A stretch of 37,500 bases of DNA from Chrysomallon squamiferum (Eukaryota > Mollusca > Gastropoda > Neomphalida > Peltospiridae). The stretch spans positions 4,020,553 to 4,058,052 of the forward strand of contig CM022677.1 in assembly GCA_012295275.1 (NCBI GenBank). Reading direction: 5' to 3'. The translations under genes and the position numbers were made by a program. This document shows, in pieces, positions 1-9,725 of the stretch (positions within the stretch are counted from its first letter, which is position 1; each line of letters begins with the position of its first letter). The notes under the pieces are model-generated. The model saw only the letters and a program-made list of their open reading frames with translations, was not told the DNA's origin and did no database searches.

Positions 1-1654
1 ATTTCTCTCTCTCTCTCTCTCTCTCTGAAGATCTGCAATGTTCTGCTGTTGGATGTTTTCTCGCTGTTTGCTAGGTAAATGTGAAATACTTTCAAATATG
101 CTGCTATGATCGGACATTGTCAGTGAGTATATTATTTTTTTTTATTTGTTTTTCAGATCATTTCTCAACTTGGTATGAAGATTAAGTGACTGGCATATCG
201 AAAATAGATCTATGGTTTTTGATCGGAAATTAATTTAGCAAACCGAGCATTAAATTCTTTAATAATTCGATCTAGATCACTACATTAGCAACCAGTTTAA
301 TAAACTCTTCCAATTTTTCTAACATTTTAGCTGACATTTCTATATTTAATATCTTTTTGTATTTGAATAATCATTTATGATTGTGTACGACACAAAACAA
401 ATGTCTTTTGTGGTTAATAGAAAAACACATATGCACTTACATACAAACAGAAAGAAAGAAAACTAAAAAAAAAAAAAAGTATAAACAACAAAACAAAAGA
501 AACAACAAAATATGAAGAAAAAAGGAAAAAAGATGAAACAAGAATCAGAAAAAGCAAGGAAAAGAAAAGAAACAGGAAAAAGGATAAGCCAAGATATAAT
601 AAAAACAAAACAAAAACAACACACTCTCTTTCTCTCTCATAATTATGTAAAATTTATTAATATTAAACTAATTTTAAAATTCATTCAGTCTTAGTCCTTT
701 GCTTTTTATCAATACATAATTTTGTTTTTATTACCAATACTTTTTAAACTTTAAGTGTAATGAAATAATACATAAAATATAAGATAAAAATAAAATAATA
801 ATAATAATAATAATAATTATTATTATTTGAATAGTATTAATTAATAATTAAATTAATAAATAAAAATAGTAAAATAAAAAATAATTCAAATATAGAATTC
901 TTATTTGATGTGAAGAAACAATATTTACAATATATATAAAAAACACAAACATATTTGTTATAAAAGAATTTTTTTATTGAAACAACTTTGAAACACTTGA
1001 GAACTAAACAAAAACAATCTATGATAATGTGTTCAAGGGACATAATTCTAAAACGAAAATGTCTGCTATAGATGTTCTACAAAACTGCAAAACCTAATCC
1101 TATATTTTTGTAATAAGTCTTTTCCTGAGCAATTTTCACACACTGAAAGAATTATCTCCCTTTACGTGTTTTTCTGTAAAGAGGTAAAATATGTAATTGG
1201 TTGACAGCTATCTGCTGACTTCTAAACAAACTACAAATTCAGAAAAAAAATAAAGAAGAAAAAAGAAAATCAAAAATCTGTTTATAGATAACAATTATTT
1301 TTAAAAACCTATATCAGAAGAAAAGAAAAAATATTTTAATACTTCTTAACTTTAACAATTTCAAAAGTAGTGAGAGAAAATGAAAATAAAAAAGAACATA
1401 GAGAAAATTAATGTTGAATGACATCAACATACAAACTACTACAGCACTGATTCTGCTCGGAATATTCCCTACACTTCTGTTTCAGTCCATGGGATTTTCA
1501 TACTTTACTGAAAAAAAAATGAAAGCAAGAAACAACAGATATTACAGTGTTTTTTAATTCTTTCATTTATTCTCTTCTCCATTCATTCAATCATTTCTTC
1601 TTAGATTCACTTTTATTTTTTTTGTTATGAAATGGTACATTCATTTTCAACCAA
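1..1654. other. AT-rich non-coding sequence
   Basis: No gene is supported here. There is a short (CT)n run at the left edge, A-rich low-complexity sequence around 440-640, and an (AAT)n run near 797-832. It lies beyond the 3' end of the minus-strand ErbB-like gene. TTTATT near 1614 would be AATAAA on the minus strand and is one possible polyadenylation signal for that gene, but such hexamers are common in DNA this AT-rich. Confidence 0.5.
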
Positions 1655-2325
1655 TCACTAATTAATTTGTTCATTCATCTATCCGTCCATCCACCCATCC
1701 ATTCATTTACTCATTCATTCACTCATTCATTCACTCATTCATTTACTCATTTTCATTCACTCATTCATTCACTCATTCATTTCATTTTCATTCATTCATT
1801 TTCATTTTTCATTCATGAATTCATTCATTCATTCATTCATTCATTCATTCATTCATTCATTTCATTCATTCATTCACTCATTCATTCATCATTCATTCAT
1901 TCATTCATTCATTCTCATTCATTCATTCATTCATTCATTCACTCATTCATTCATTCATTCATTCATTCACTCATTCATTCACTCATTCATTCATTCATTT
2001 CATTCATTTCACATTCATTCATTTCATTCATCATTCATTCATTCACTCATTCACTCATTCATTTTCATTCATTCACTCATTCATTCACTCATTCATTTCA
2101 TTCATTCATTCATTCATTTCATTCATTTCATTCATTCATTCATTCATTTCATTCATTCACTCATTCATTCATTCATTCACTCATTCATTCACTCATTCAT
2201 TCACTCATTCATTTACTCATTCATTCACTCATTCATTCACTCATTCATTTACTCATTCATTTACTCATTCATTCACTCATTCATTCACTCATTCATTCAT
2301 TCATTCATTTACTCATTCATTCATG
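1655..2325. repeat. (CATT)n tetranucleotide array
   Basis: About 670 bp of imperfect CATT/CACT tetramers. Open frames across it read as His-Ser-Phe-Ile-His repeats and are products of the repeat, not genes. It begins about 20 bp past the stop codon of the minus-strand ErbB-like gene, so on that strand it would form most of the 3' UTR as (AATG)n. Confidence 0.95.
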
Positions 2326-2347
2326 ATGTTACCTTCATCAAGAAGCT

Positions 2348-2481
2348 CTATGTATCCTGACTGACTGGGGGGTCAGGTGACAAGTAATCATCTCCGCCTC
2401 CCAGGAACTGCAGGGGTGGGGGAGGTGAGGGGATGTTCAGTTCAGCTTCATCAAAATCCTGACACGGCAAAACTACTTCAT
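2348..2481 (-). CDS. EGFR-like: ErbB-like receptor, terminal tail exon
   Basis: Last coding exon of the minus-strand ErbB-like gene. An acceptor (ttttcag) precedes base 2481. The exon supplies two bases that complete the G left by the exon at 3107-3233 to an Asp codon. It then reads EVVLPCQDFDEAELNIP, a proline run, and GGGDDYLSPDPP before a TAG at 2348-2350. DDYLSP is an acidic tyrosine site of the kind found at ErbB C-termini, where phosphotyrosines recruit SH2 or PTB adaptors. Phase match, acceptor and composition support a real exon. The tail array upstream contains frame breaks, so whether a protein reaches this exon is uncertain. Confidence 0.75.
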
Positions 2482-3106
2482 CTGAAAACACAAACAAATG
2501 TACGTAACTACCGACTTTTTGATTTTCTCTTTCTAAATACTTCTTTTTTTACTATCTGCACATCAATGTGTAATCAAACATATTTGATAAAAAAAAAATA
2601 ATAATAAAAAAAATAATAATAATTCAAAGATAAAACATGTTGTTTATTTTTATCTGATTCTCCATCAGAAGATTCAGTTTTATATAAAAATTACCTCTAT
2701 ATTCTGTTTAACAAATATATTTTCAACTTTTAAAACTTACAAATTTTACTTTAGATTTATTATCAACATATTAACAGCAATGCACTGTTATTTATTTATA
2801 TTCTTTATTCATAAAAAATTATGTTTGTCATGAAAATGTTTACCTTTTTCTTTAACATCAAACTTTTTATTTCATATTTGATATCCAAATGTTTTACTTT
2901 GTAATTGATCTAAAATGTTTACTTTATATTTAACTATTTACTCTATAACTGACATCAAATTATATACTTTGTATACATTAAAATATTTGCTTCATATTTG
3001 ACGTCAAAATGTTTCACTTTTTCTTTGACATGAAACTGTTAACTTTACATCATGTTTACTGTAGACATCACAATGTTTACGGTATACCTGACATCACAAT
3101 GTTTAC
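2482..3106 (-). other. Intron between the last two tail exons
   Basis: AT-rich intron with a GTAAAC donor at 3106 and a TTTTCAG acceptor at 2482 on the minus strand. It contains a loose run of 'gacatcaaaatgttta'-like units at about 2840-3110. No gene seen. Confidence 0.65.
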
Positions 3107-3233
3107 CTTTGTCACTAAGGAAGCGTACTGAATCAGAGTTACGTTGTGGGTTGGCTAGGTCAGTTTGTGCAGGAGACCTTTTCAGACAGTGCACCTCTGC
3201 GACTGATTCAAGCTGAGCTTTCCCATCAGCCAC
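3107..3233 (-). CDS. EGFR-like: ErbB-like receptor, penultimate tail exon
   Basis: 127-bp exon with acceptor TTCTCAG before 3233 and donor GTAAAC after 3107. It starts in phase 0, matching the end of the tail-array exon, and ends in phase 1, matching the last exon. It reads VADGKAQLESVAEVHCLKRS, followed by a stretch with NPQRNSDSVRFLSDKG. The QRNSDSVR segment resembles the 'QRYSxDP' block of the EGFR tail, a cytoplasmic segment between autophosphorylation sites. Two flanking junctions fit in phase, so an exon is well supported; the detailed homology is weaker. Confidence 0.75.
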
Positions 3234-3689
3234 CTGAGAATTTAAAATTAATTATTATCTTCACACACAGTGTGCCTTAACCAGTTTTAACTGACAGATT
3301 CAAGTATCATTTAAAAAAGAGAAAAAAGCAAATTTGTTTTTCTTTAATGAGAAATGTAGTCTAAATATTGTTAATTTACATTTTTTTTTATATTACACTT
3401 TTATTTTTATCTCTCTACAGACATCATTACTTACTAATTCTCAAATGTCAATATTTTAACACAGTTTTGTTTCAGAACTGTTTGCTTGTATAAAATTTGT
3501 AAAATTTGAGTTTAAGTACAAAATGTGATTTTCTTTATGTCAGAATTTCCTTCTTTCTGAATAACCAGTACACACCACGAAATCAATGAGAGAGAGAGAG
3601 AGAATTACAGAGCAAATGTGTACATATCTACATACCTCAGTACAACACTAATCTAAATGACATTAATTAATACAAGTTAAAAGTCTCAC
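3234..3689 (-). other. Intron after the tail-array exon
   Basis: AT-rich intron with a good GTGAGA donor at 3689 and the acceptor at 3234-3236 on the minus strand. Contains a short (GA)n at 3588-3602. No gene seen. Confidence 0.7.
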
Positions 3690-5815
3690 GTCTTTGTGAG
3701 GAGGTGAATTCTCAAGTTCGAGTAGACGTAGATATTCTGTGTCAGGAGGTGAATTCTCAAGTTCGAGTAGACGTTGTAAATATTCTTTGTCAGGAGGTGA
3801 ACTGTCAGGTTCAGGTATAGGTTGTACATATCCTGGGTGAGGAGTTGAACTGTCAGGTAAAGGTTGTACATATCCTGGGTGAGGAGGGGAACTGTCAGGT
3901 CCAGGTACAGGTTGTACATATCCTGGGTGAGGAGGTGAACTGTCAGGTCCAGGTACAGGTTGTACATATCCTGGGTGAGGAGGTGAACTGTCAGGTCCAG
4001 GTACAGGTTGTACATATCCTGGGTGAGGAGGTGAACTGTCAGGTTCAGGTACAGGTTGTACATATCCTGGGTGAGGAGGTGAACTGTCAGGTTCAGGTAC
4101 AGGTTGTACATATCCTGGGTGAGGAGGATGAACTGTCAGGTTCAGGTACAGGTTGTACATATCCTGGGTGAGGAGGATGAACTGTCAGGTACAGGTTGTA
4201 CATATCCTGGGTGAGGAGGTGAACTGTCAGGTTCAGGTACAGGTTGTACATATCCTGGGTGAGGAGGTGAACTGTCAGGTACACGTTGTACATATCCTGG
4301 GTGAGGAGGTGAACTGTCAGGTTCAGGTACAGGTTGTACATATCCTGGGTGAGGAGATGAACTGTCAGGTTCAGGTACAGGTTGTACATATCCTGGGTGA
4401 GGAGATGAACTGTCAGGTCAGGTACAGGTTGTACATATCCTGGGTGAGGAGGTGAACTGTCAGGTTCAGGTACAGGTTGTACATATCCTGGGTGAGGAGG
4501 TGAACTGTCAGGTTCAGGTACAGGTTGTACATATCCTGGGTGAGGAGGTGAACTGTCAGGTTCAGGTACAGGTTGTACATATCCTGGGTGAGGAGGTGAA
4601 CTGTCAGGTACAGGTTGTACATATCCTGGGTGAGGAGGTGAACTGTCAGGTTCAGGTACAGGTTGTACATATCCAGGTGAACTCAGGTTCAGGTACAGGT
4701 TGTACATATCCTGGGTGAGGAGGTGAACTGTCAGGTTCAGGTACAGGTTGTACATATCCTGGGTGAGGAGGTGAACTGTCAGGTTCAGGTACAGGTTGTA
4801 CATATCCTGGGTGAGGAGATGAACTGTCAGGTACAGGTTGTACATATCCTGGGTGAGGAGGTGAACTGTCAGGTACAGGTTGTACATATCCTGGGTGAGG
4901 AGATGAACTGTCAGGTTCAGGTACAGGTTGTACATATCCTGGGTGAGGAGGTGAACTGTCAGGTTCAGGTACAGGTTGTACATATCCTGGGTGAGGAGGT
5001 GAACTGTCAGGTACAGGTTGTACATATCCTGGGTGAGGAGGTGAACTGTCAGGTTCAGGTACAGGTTGTACATATTCAGGTGAACTGTCAGGTACAGGTT
5101 GTACATATCCTGGGTGAGGAGGTGAACTGTCAGGTTCAGGTACAGGTTGTACATATCCTGGGTGAGGAGATGAACTGTCAGGTTCAGGTACAGGTTGTAC
5201 ATATCCTGGGTGAGGAGATGAACTGTCAGGTTCAGGTACAGGTTGTACATATCCTGGGTGAGGAGATGAACTGACAGGTACAGGTTGTACATATCCTGGG
5301 TGAGGAGATGAACTGTCAGGTTCAGGTACAGGTTGTACATATCCTGGGTGAGGAGATGAACTGTCAGGTTCAGGTACAGGTTGTACATATCCTGGGTGAG
5401 GAGGTGAACTGTCAGGTACAGGTTGTACATATCCTGGGTGAGGAGATGAACTGTCAGGTTCAGGTACAGGTTGTACATATCCTGGGTGAGGAGGTGAACT
5501 GTCAGGTTCAGGTACAGGTTGTACATATCCTGGGTGAGGAGATGAACTGTCAGGTCCAGGTACAGGTTGTACATATCCTGGGTGAGGAGATGAACTGTCA
5601 GGTTCAGGTACAGGTTGTACATATCCTGGGTGAGGAGATGAACTGACAGGTACAGGTTGTACATATCCTGGGTGAGGAGGTGAACTGTCAGGTTCGGGTA
5701 GAAGTTGTAGATATTCATGAGCTTCCACCAACTGCTCAGGTCCATCAACAGCGACGTTCACGCTGCGAATCAAATCAGTCTTGTCATACACGTCACTCGG
5801 CAGACACTTATCTCC
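3690..5815 (-). CDS. EGFR-like: ErbB-like receptor, giant phosphotyrosine-tail exon
   Basis: Main cytoplasmic-tail exon, about 2.1 kb. A TTTTGCAG acceptor precedes 5815 and a GTGAGA donor follows 3690, phase 0 at both ends. It opens with GDKCLPSDVYDK and reaches EAHEYLQLLPEPDSSPP. This matches the start of the EGFR tail exon, where a GDE..HLPSP block precedes the DEYL autophosphorylation site. About 40 copies of PDSSPPHPGYVQPVPE (16 or 14 residues) follow. The distal end returns to divergent units with DKEYLQRL and DTEYLRLL. The end units keep EYL, suggesting the array grew from an ErbB EYL site. pY-V-x-P resembles the pY-L-I-P type of ErbB site. As assembled, frame changes at about 4680, 4412, 4176 and 4127 break the frame; reading from the acceptor stops at 4652. 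Confidence 0.8.
3800..5705 (-). repeat. 48/42-bp coding minisatellite (GYVQP array)
   Basis: About 41 head-to-tail copies, counted by the ttgtacatat core, mostly 48 bp with 42-bp variants. Both lengths are multiples of three, so the minus-strand PHPGYVQPVP frame stays open across most of it. Internal differences are few (gaggtgaa/gagatgaa, ttcagg/tccagg), which implies recent expansion. The other frames read through as LTVHLLTQDMYNLYLN and NCQVQVQVVHILGEEV and are shadows. Confidence 0.97.
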
Positions 5816-6365
5816 CTGCAAAACACAAATGTAACAAAGTTCATAATAAAAATAAAGTACACGAAGACTAACTGGATGAATTCAAGTTACATCATACAAT
5901 GCAGGTTTTTGTTTGTTTTTTGCTGCTAAAGAAGCTTAAAATCATTTTATGTTTATAGAAATAAAAATGAGAATTTTTTTTATTTAATTTCTTTTTTCTG
6001 CTTCAAGCTTAAAACAAAACCAAAATAAATCTTATCATTAAAATAATTACTTACTTAAATAAGTCAACTATTAATAATTATGTAAATAAAAAAAGAGAAA
6101 AATTAAAGTTTAATGACTGAAAGAAAAAAATCAAAATATTAAACCCAGAATGAAATAACAATTCTAAATTAAAATATATTATATAAACAAAAATATAAAT
6201 AAATAAATAAAAACAAAAATAGTAATGATAAACACAAGTATGTTTACATATGCATTGGAAATGAATATTCATTTTAGTTTGTTAATTGTCCATTGTTTTT
6301 TATTGTGCTTTTTTTTTTTTTTTTTTTTTATCTGTCTTACAATGTGAAAGAAAGAAAGAAAAATT

Positions 6366-6450
<85 letters not shown>

Positions 6451-6749
6451 TGGAGAACTGAGTAGAGTTCCTACAAGCAACCAGCTGTCAGTCATCTTCT
6501 GAAACCAGTAATCCATGTGTGATTATCACTGATCCATGTTCTCTAATCAGCAATCCATCTTTTAAACACTGATCTGTATATTCTACCCGTTTATCAGTAT
6601 GGACTAACCACTAATCCAACATTTCAGAATCCAGCTTCCTTGATATTGTCAATGCTTATTAGAAAATTAGTTTTGTGTTTACATAAATAAACATTTGAAC
6701 TTGTCAAGTTTTCTAACCACAAACCATTACAATGTGTGGTTTGTCTAAG

Positions 6750-6783
<34 letters not shown>

Positions 6784-7095
6784 CTTCAGTGGATTTCTGT
6801 AAGTATCCATTCAAATCTGGAAAATTCCATGCAATGGGTTCAAAGTCACATGGTTTATTGTGAAGAACTTTACTTCAGTTGAAGAGGAAATAATGAATAA
6901 ACATGTAAGTAAAAACTATTAACTGACATATACACATTATTACTAAACTCATTTTTTTTGGGGGGGGTTGTTTGCTGTTATTTTCTTTGTTTTTTTAATA
7001 CACTAGATAAAAATACCCTGCATAATGCAGTCACAAAGAAGAGGTCTATTTAGACAGTGTCTGTATTACAGAGGTTGTACTATACTGGACAAATT
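5816..7095. other. Intron-like gap where kinase exons are expected
   Basis: In ErbB genes the catalytic exons lie between the glycine-loop exon and the tail. Reading the minus strand here I found no HRD, DFG or APE-type exon. It holds AT-rich sequence, a long (GA)n at 6367-6447, a poly-T run near 6310, a (TAA)n at 6751-6782, and an unremarkable segment at 6450-6740. The kinase domain therefore appears deleted rather than overlooked, though very diverged short exons cannot be excluded by eye. Confidence 0.6.
6367..6447. repeat. (GA)n microsatellite
   Basis: About 40 uninterrupted AG dinucleotides inside the minus-strand ErbB-like gene, in the interval where kinase exons are missing. Confidence 0.98.
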
Positions 7096-7176
7096 TCAGA
7101 CACTACAAATTTGGACTTGTAACAACTGTATAGCTACTGGAATCTTCACATTTTCTCCTTCTGGTATCCAGTATCC
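7096..7176 (-). pseudogene. Truncated kinase exon ending at the catalytic-lysine position
   Basis: Directly after a TTACTGTCAG acceptor the minus strand reads GYWIPEGENVKIPVAIQ (7176-7126). This is the ErbB kinase exon that follows the glycine loop, where the family has G-x-WIPEGE-x-V-K-IPVAIK. Homology stops exactly at the beta3 lysine: the codon is CAG (Gln), then nine unrelated codons and a TGA at 7098-7096. The helix-C part is absent. It starts in phase 0, matching the upstream exon, so it is the correct next exon in place but gutted. VAIK lysine binds ATP phosphates in active kinases, so catalysis cannot be encoded here. Confidence 0.8.
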
Positions 7177-7183
7177 CTGACAG

Positions 7184-7440
7184 TAACAACAACAACAACA
7201 ACAATAGTAATGATAATATTAATAACAAAAATAATGACAATAATAATAATAATAATAATAATAATAGTAATAGTAGTAATAATAGTAACAGTACTAGTAG
7301 CAGTAGTAGCAACAGTAATGATAGCAAAGGTAATAATGTAAGTAGTAGTTGTGATAGTAACAGCAGCAGAAGTAGTAGTAAAGAAGTAGTAGTTGTAATG
7401 TAGTAGTAGTTGTAATGTGGTAGTATTTTTAGTAGTAAAT
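7184..7440. repeat. Compound trinucleotide repeat
   Basis: Degenerate AAC, AAT and AGT trinucleotides within the intron between the glycine-loop exon and the truncated kinase exon. The LLLLL open frame over it is an artefact. Confidence 0.9.
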
Positions 7441-7458
7441 TTATAATTTTATTCTCAC

Positions 7459-7614
7459 CTTATATACCGTTCCAAACGCTCCGGAGCCAACAATTCCTCC
7501 TCGTTTCAGTTCCGATTCTTTTATCAGTCTGAGCTGGGCGAGGTCAGGTTTAGCTGCAGTGGGGGTCAGGGGCTGAAAACAGTTATTTATGGATGTGTGC
7601 AAGTCTTCACAATC
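7459..7614 (-). CDS. EGFR-like: ErbB-like receptor, juxtamembrane and glycine-loop exon
   Basis: Exactly 52 codons, phase 0 to phase 0, with acceptor ACGCAG before 7614 and donor GTGAGA after 7459. It contains [20 protein letters not shown] and then [14 protein letters not shown]. These correspond to the EGFR juxtamembrane EPLTPSG block, the LLRILKE segment and the nucleotide-binding loop [10 protein letters not shown]. The 3' boundary right after VYK is the conserved ErbB intron position. In normal receptors this exon carries the juxtamembrane latch and starts the kinase N-lobe. Neighbouring exons: transmembrane exon upstream, truncated kinase exon downstream. Confidence 0.92.
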
Positions 7615-7846
7615 CTGCGTCATGCATTTGTATCAGATTGAAAACCAATGGGTAACCAAATTTTATAATTTTATACATAAAAATTAATTTGTGACAGAAG
7701 TGACTATAACTGAAGGATGTTTGTTTAGATGAATATATAATATAAATATATTACATAAAAAAGTGACTGCACCCAGAAATGTGAGTAAAATATGTGTAAT
7801 ATGTATAAAAGAGACAAGTGTATGTTTAATCAGTCTGGTAACTCAC

Positions 7847-7994
7847 CTCACTTTCTTCATGACTGCCTCGGTCTGTCCTCTGTGCCATTGTTCTCTTCTG
7901 CCAGAGATATAGCAATCCACCCACAACACACCCGATCAGACACAACACCCCTGCAACTACTCCTACGTTTATTACAATCTTCTTCAATTTATTA
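7847..7994 (-). CDS. EGFR-like: ErbB-like receptor, transmembrane exon
   Basis: Exon with acceptor TTTCACAG before 7994 and a strong GTGAGT donor after 7847. It starts needing two upstream bases and ends in phase 0, matching the next exon. It encodes a short lysine-rich stretch (NKLKK), one hydrophobic helix of about 20 residues (IVINVGVVAGVLCLIGCVVG, then GLLYLW), then QKRTMAQRTDRGSHEESE on the cytoplasmic side. The VGVVAG segment has small-residue spacing typical of receptor transmembrane dimer interfaces. Placement directly before the ErbB juxtamembrane exon makes it that receptor's membrane anchor. No ErbB ectodomain exon is found upstream on this strand. Confidence 0.85.
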
Positions 7995-8066
7995 CTGTGA
8001 AACATTTCAGAAAATAATACTAATAATAATAGCACAACAATAATAATAATAACAATAAAATAAGCA

Positions 8067-8111
<45 letters not shown>

Positions 8112-8148
8112 AAATAAAATGCGGAAATAATAATAGAATAATAATAAA
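7995..8148. repeat. (TAA)n microsatellite
   Basis: AAT/TAA-rich tract between the transmembrane exon and the LINE. Frames full of Tyr or Ile are artefacts. Confidence 0.9.
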
Positions 8149-8320
8149 AATAAAGGCAATAATTTTAAAATCTAAAACTGTAGTTGTTTCCTTTTTACAT
8201 AATAATAGAAATAATAATAATAATAATAGCACAAACAATGAAAAATAACAATAAATTTCAGCAGAAGATATAATACACTAGAAGATATAATACACACTAG
8301 AAGATATAATACAAGCCAGA

Positions 8321-8795
8321 ATGCTTGCAGAAATTGAGGAAATAGAATTGAAAGGTCTAAAAATAAAGGCAAGAATTTTAAAATCTGAAACTGTAGTTGT
8401 TTCCTTTTTACACTTGCCTGCATACATAGAAGATGAAGAAATTGAAGAAAAATTGAAAGAAATGAAAATAGAAATTTATAGCAGAGTATACAAAGAGAAA
8501 AAAAAATAGCGGAGAAAAAAAAGTGATGGCACAAGATATGTGAGTAAAATTTCCACCTGAAATAAAAAGTCTACCATATTCAATGAAATTTCAGATATAC
8601 GAAGGAATAAAATATGTTTGTGTATTACATGACAATCAGATACAAGTCTATTACAATTGTGTGGCAAACAATCATTTGTTGAAAGACTGTCCAAGTATAA
8701 CTTGTCATAATTGTAAACAAAAAGGACATTTTGCAAGAAACTGCCCTAAAATTTTTTGTGTAAAATCAAAGGAGAAAAAAAAAGTGTGGAAATGA
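8321..8795 (+). pseudogene. LINE ORF1 (RRM-like plus CCHC zinc knuckles)
   Basis: ORF1 protein of the LINE, an RNA-binding partner of the element's transcript. The first part has VVVSFLHLPAYIEDEEIEEK, the RRM-like strand typical of these ORF1 proteins, and is interrupted by a TAG after KEKKK at 8507-8509. After a frame change near 8545 it resumes with FPPEIKSLPYSMKFQIYEG and two zinc knuckles. The second is intact (CHNCKQKGHFARNC). In the first (YYNCVANNHLLKDC) the leading Cys is replaced by Tyr. At least one stop and one frameshift mark it as dead. Confidence 0.8.
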
Positions 8796-8834
8796 AAAAA
8801 GAAGATGAATGTGAGTGTTGTAAAACAAAGAGAA

Positions 8835-9290
8835 AAAAAAAAGTGAAAGTGATGGTATGAAGACAAAAAATCAAAGGAAAAAAGTGAAAGTGATGGTATG
8901 GAGTATACTACAGACAATGTAAAATCAAAGGAGAAAAAAGAAAGTGATGGTATGGAGTATACTACAGATAATGTAAAATCAAAGGAGAAAAAAGAAAGTG
9001 ATGGTATGGAGTATACTACAGATAATGTAAAATCAAAGGAGAAAAAAGAAAGTGATGGTATGGAGTATACAACAGACAATGTAAAATCAAAGGAGAAAAA
9101 AGAAAGTGATGGTATGGAGTATACTACAGATAATGTAAAATCAAAGGAGAAAAAAGAAAGTGATGGTATGGAGTATACTACAGATAATGTAAAATCAAAG
9201 GGAGAAAAAGAAAGTGATGGTATGGAGTATACTACAGATAATGTAAAATCAAAGGGAAAAAAAAAAAATATGGAAAGATAATGTAAAATC
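8835..9290 (+). repeat. 54-bp tandem repeat in LINE ORF1
   Basis: About seven 54-bp units encoding MEYTTDNVKSKEKKESDG (18 residues), preceded and followed by degenerate pieces (SKEKK) to about 9400. It lies just after the zinc knuckles and would extend the ORF1 C-terminus with a charged, probably disordered tract. Units are nearly identical, so amplification is recent relative to the decay of the element. Confidence 0.9.
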
Positions 9291-9725
9291 AAAGGAGAAA
9301 AAAGAAAGTGAGTATCTACAGGTAAAATCAAAGGAGAAAAAAAGAAAAATGGAAAACCAATAATGTAAAATCAAAGGAAAAAAAGAAAGATAAGCAAAAA
9401 GTATCCACAGGATAAATACAACAGAAATGAAAACCAATAAGGAAAAACAAAACTCAGAAAATGGAGAAAAATCAGAAAAAACCCTGATGAAAACAAAACA
9501 GTGAAAAATAATAACAAGGAAGCTGAAACCATCGAAGCAGAGAAAAACAACAAACAAACGAGATTGATCAAGCGTCCGTCAGAAGAAAAACTGTGGAGCT
9601 TGGTAGAAAACAGAAAACAAAAACAGAGACAAGCAGCGCGCATGAAAAGTGTGAGAGAAAGTGTTGCCAGGGCAATGAACGAGTATGGTGGGGGGAATAT
9701 AGACAAGATATAGAATATTTTAAAA

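Noticed and set aside
1667-2360. Open frames of His-Ser-Phe-Ile repeats
   Set aside because: Direct translation of the (CATT)n array in two overlapping frames.
3800-5700. CRISPR-like array
   Set aside because: Units are directly head-to-tail without unique spacers, in eukaryotic DNA. The same applies to the arrays at 20-21 kb and 31.8-32.1 kb.
3686-5748. Long frames LTVHLLTQDMYNLYLN (minus) and NCQVQVQVVHILGEE (plus)
   Set aside because: Alternative frames of the 48/42-bp repeat. Only the PHPGYVQPVP frame connects to ErbB-type flanks with splice sites.
8705-9557. Minus-strand FFSFDFTLSVVYSIPSLS frames
   Set aside because: Antisense of the LINE ORF1 54-bp repeat.
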